Shown here: piece after piece, positions 62,407 to 64,000 of the stretch
How the letters are laid out: each line of letters begins with the position of its first letter
Numbering within the stretch: position 1 is the stretch's first letter
Assembly: GCA_946406115.1 (NCBI GenBank)
Contig: OX291549.1
Coordinates: forward strand, 26,805,650-26,869,649
Direction of reading: 5' to 3'
Length of the DNA: 64,000 bases
Origin: Apoda limacodes
Lineage: Eukaryota > Arthropoda > Insecta > Lepidoptera > Limacodidae
Notes under the pieces: model-generated
Told to the model about the DNA's origin: nothing
Database searches by the model: none
The model's input: only the letters and a program-made list of their open reading frames with translations
Made by a program: the position numbers and the translations under genes

Positions 62407-62460
62407 ACGGAATCGCAAAATATCGATTGAAGTTTTTGAAGGTTAGCAACGAAAATTCGT
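62407..62460. repeat. right terminal region of the Harbinger element
   Basis: It contains 'acggaatcgc' and 'aaggttagcaacg', the reverse complement of motifs in the left end near 49583-49655. It lies immediately left of the palindrome centre, so the mirrored copy begins with the same end. Confidence 0.5.
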
Positions 62461-62879
62461 TTGAAGCTATTTCAGCTAACCTTCAAAAACTTCAATCGAT
62501 ATTTTGCGATTCCGTAAAATTTTGGCAGTGTGTTGAGATGCATTTCAGTCGATAAAGTATCGCGTGAAGTTCGTACGAAATCAAGCTAATCCAACTACTT
62601 TAAAAAGTAAAGTTATAGCACGGCTATATAGAGTGTAAAGAGTACATTCTAATTTGTTGGAATAAGTTTGTTTTGAAATTATTTTGAATATAACTAATAT
62701 ACTATTATCTGTGGTATGTATAGTAAAAAAGTTTATAAGTACATACGGTGTTTAATAAATTTATATATTTCTCATTAAAGAAGGAATTGACGAAAAGTAA
62801 GTACTCAGATTTATGGATTCCTTACCTATTCTGCACAAATCAGCAAATTGTACCTAATTTGTTAACTTGTTTTGTAGAA

Positions 62880-63080
62880 ATGCCGCCAAATCGCCAAGTT
62901 TGCCACCGCCAACTACAACTTCTCGTTGAGTTTGCGGAGGCAAACAAAAAGATTGTATTGGGAAATCTGGGAAAAGGTCCCCTTGGCCAGCAAGAGGCCA
63001 ACAAGGCGTGGGAGGCCTTGGGCCAAAAACTGAATGCCATTGGCGGGGGGACCATTAAAAGTCCCGAGAAATGGAGGCGA
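62880..63080 (+). CDS. second copy of Harbinger MYB exon 1 (inverted)
   Basis: This 67-codon exon starts MPPNRQVCHRQ and ends SPEKWRR before GTATGT. It encodes the same residues as the exon at 61842-62042. The matching second exon would begin at 63980 and run past the window edge, so only part of a second gene copy is visible. Whether a whole second Harbinger element follows cannot be told. Confidence 0.8.
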
Positions 63081-64000
63081 GTATGTAATTTTTTCAATTA
63101 TTTTTTACCCAACTGCTTAGAATGTTAACTGTGTATTACCTACTTATATTGCACGCTATCGGCATGCTTAATGGGGTCTGTCTGGCTTTTCCACATCTAA
63201 CACATTTTTTTTAGACTGTGTTCCTAATCCCAATGCGGAAGTTAAAAAAGTTATTTTGGAATGCCCGGTGTAGAGTAATTTTCCAACTGTCAAGGTAAAT
63301 TATTTATATCGCCATATATGTACAGTTGAAATTTAATTAACAGTTAAAATGTGTAAGAAATTAAGTGTAAACCCAGAAACCTTAGGATTCATTAGTCAAA
63401 GGCGTTCATACAATCTAACTCATCACAAAGATGTTCTAGTTCCGAACTTGCCGCTTTGTTGACAGAGTGTCACTTATTTGTATGAAAGCTGTAAGCAAAC
63501 ATACTACAATTATTAATTGTTGAAAGCATATGTATGAAAAGACGTTAAGTACGCCTTAGTTAGGTTGCTAAAAATTAAAATAACATAACCTAATCTACAT
63601 GGAAGCACTAATATTTGTCAAATTAAAGTTTGTATGAGGCTTTGACTAGTCAATCCCAAGGTTTGACAGATTTTGCCCTTTGATTATGACCAGTGATTGG
63701 AGTAGTAAGAGCTGTTTTTGATACTCCTCAACTAGCGCACAAGCAGTATAAGCAGATACTGTAACTCACTTATAATACTAAAGTCTGGTTTATCTTTTTT
63801 TCTTATTTTATATGGCTAAAAGAATTATTAGTTTTTTCTATATTGCTATTAATACACTAAAGCCTGCACAAAAGGTAGTTAGCCTAAAATAGCTCTACCT
63901 TCACCATTCACTGATTATGTGACATATGAATATTAAATTCATATGAAATCTGCATGCAATCTTTTTTTAAATTTATAAGTACTGGAACTTGCTGAAATGC

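Larger units (their letters stand above)
60922..64000. repeat. 1.53-kb inverted repeat (palindrome) with 27-bp spacer
   Basis: Position x in 60922-62447 pairs with 124922 minus x in 62475-64000. Every block compared was an exact reverse complement: the arm tips at the centre, the exon region, a stretch near 61500-61630 and the final 30 bases. The spacer is 62448-62474. The right arm runs to the window edge, so its true length is unknown. Both arms start with the Harbinger terminal sequence and carry MYB exon one. Confidence 0.95.

Overview
The window is a nuclear eukaryotic genome segment, most likely from a moth or butterfly. Its genes have small exons with GT-AG introns, the background is AT-rich and full of mobile elements, and several repeats look lepidopteran: LINE tails of the kind 'ggcaaacaagcctacggtccgcc', SINE-like fragments ending 'tttataatattagtat', and (TACC)n-like simple sequence. 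The species cannot be named from this. No bacterial operon, CRISPR array, rRNA or true tRNA gene was seen.

Host genes. (1) 2032-4956 (+): last five exons of a SEC14-like (CRAL-TRIO plus GOLD) lipid-binding protein; earlier exons lie outside the window. (2) 11938-23501 (-): a complete three-exon TXNDC17/TRP14-type thioredoxin (126 aa, WCPDC active site) whose introns carry a Jockey-type LINE with an intact 10-bp target duplication and a second, older LINE. (3) 25146-33370 (+): a five-exon, 518-aa, Ser/Thr/Lys/Asn-rich protein of unknown function with three KEN motifs and several proline-directed sites, divergent from TXNDC17. In all three the exon phases agree at every junction.

Mobile elements. 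The rest is mostly transposon-derived: an RTE-type LINE end (1.44-1.85 kb); a frameshifted copy of an uncharacterised, possibly DDE-type gene family (7.48-9.80 kb, -); a gypsy-like RNase H fragment (10.5 kb); two identical 170-bp MITE-like copies (9.2 and 31.6 kb); a 2.66-kb long-inverted-repeat element (35.35-38.01 kb); and a decayed Ty1/copia element (38.0-42.9 kb, -) split by a nested insertion.

The most notable region is 49.58-62.46 kb. It reads as a large PIF/Harbinger transposon with both genes apparently intact: a five-exon HARBI1-like transposase (+) and a convergent nine-exon MYB/SANT-like partner (-), with related sequence at its two ends. Inside it are a tandemly duplicated MYB exon, repeated copies of the last MYB exon's end, a 105-bp satellite and several LINE/SINE fragments. 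At its right end the sequence turns back on itself: 60922-62447 and 62475-64000 form a long inverted repeat (identical wherever compared) around a 27-bp spacer, so the first MYB exon occurs twice, head to head. This is either a very recent inverted duplication or an assembly artefact.

Exon coordinates come from reading splice sites and phase by eye; no alignment or database search was possible. Family names rest on recognised motifs.
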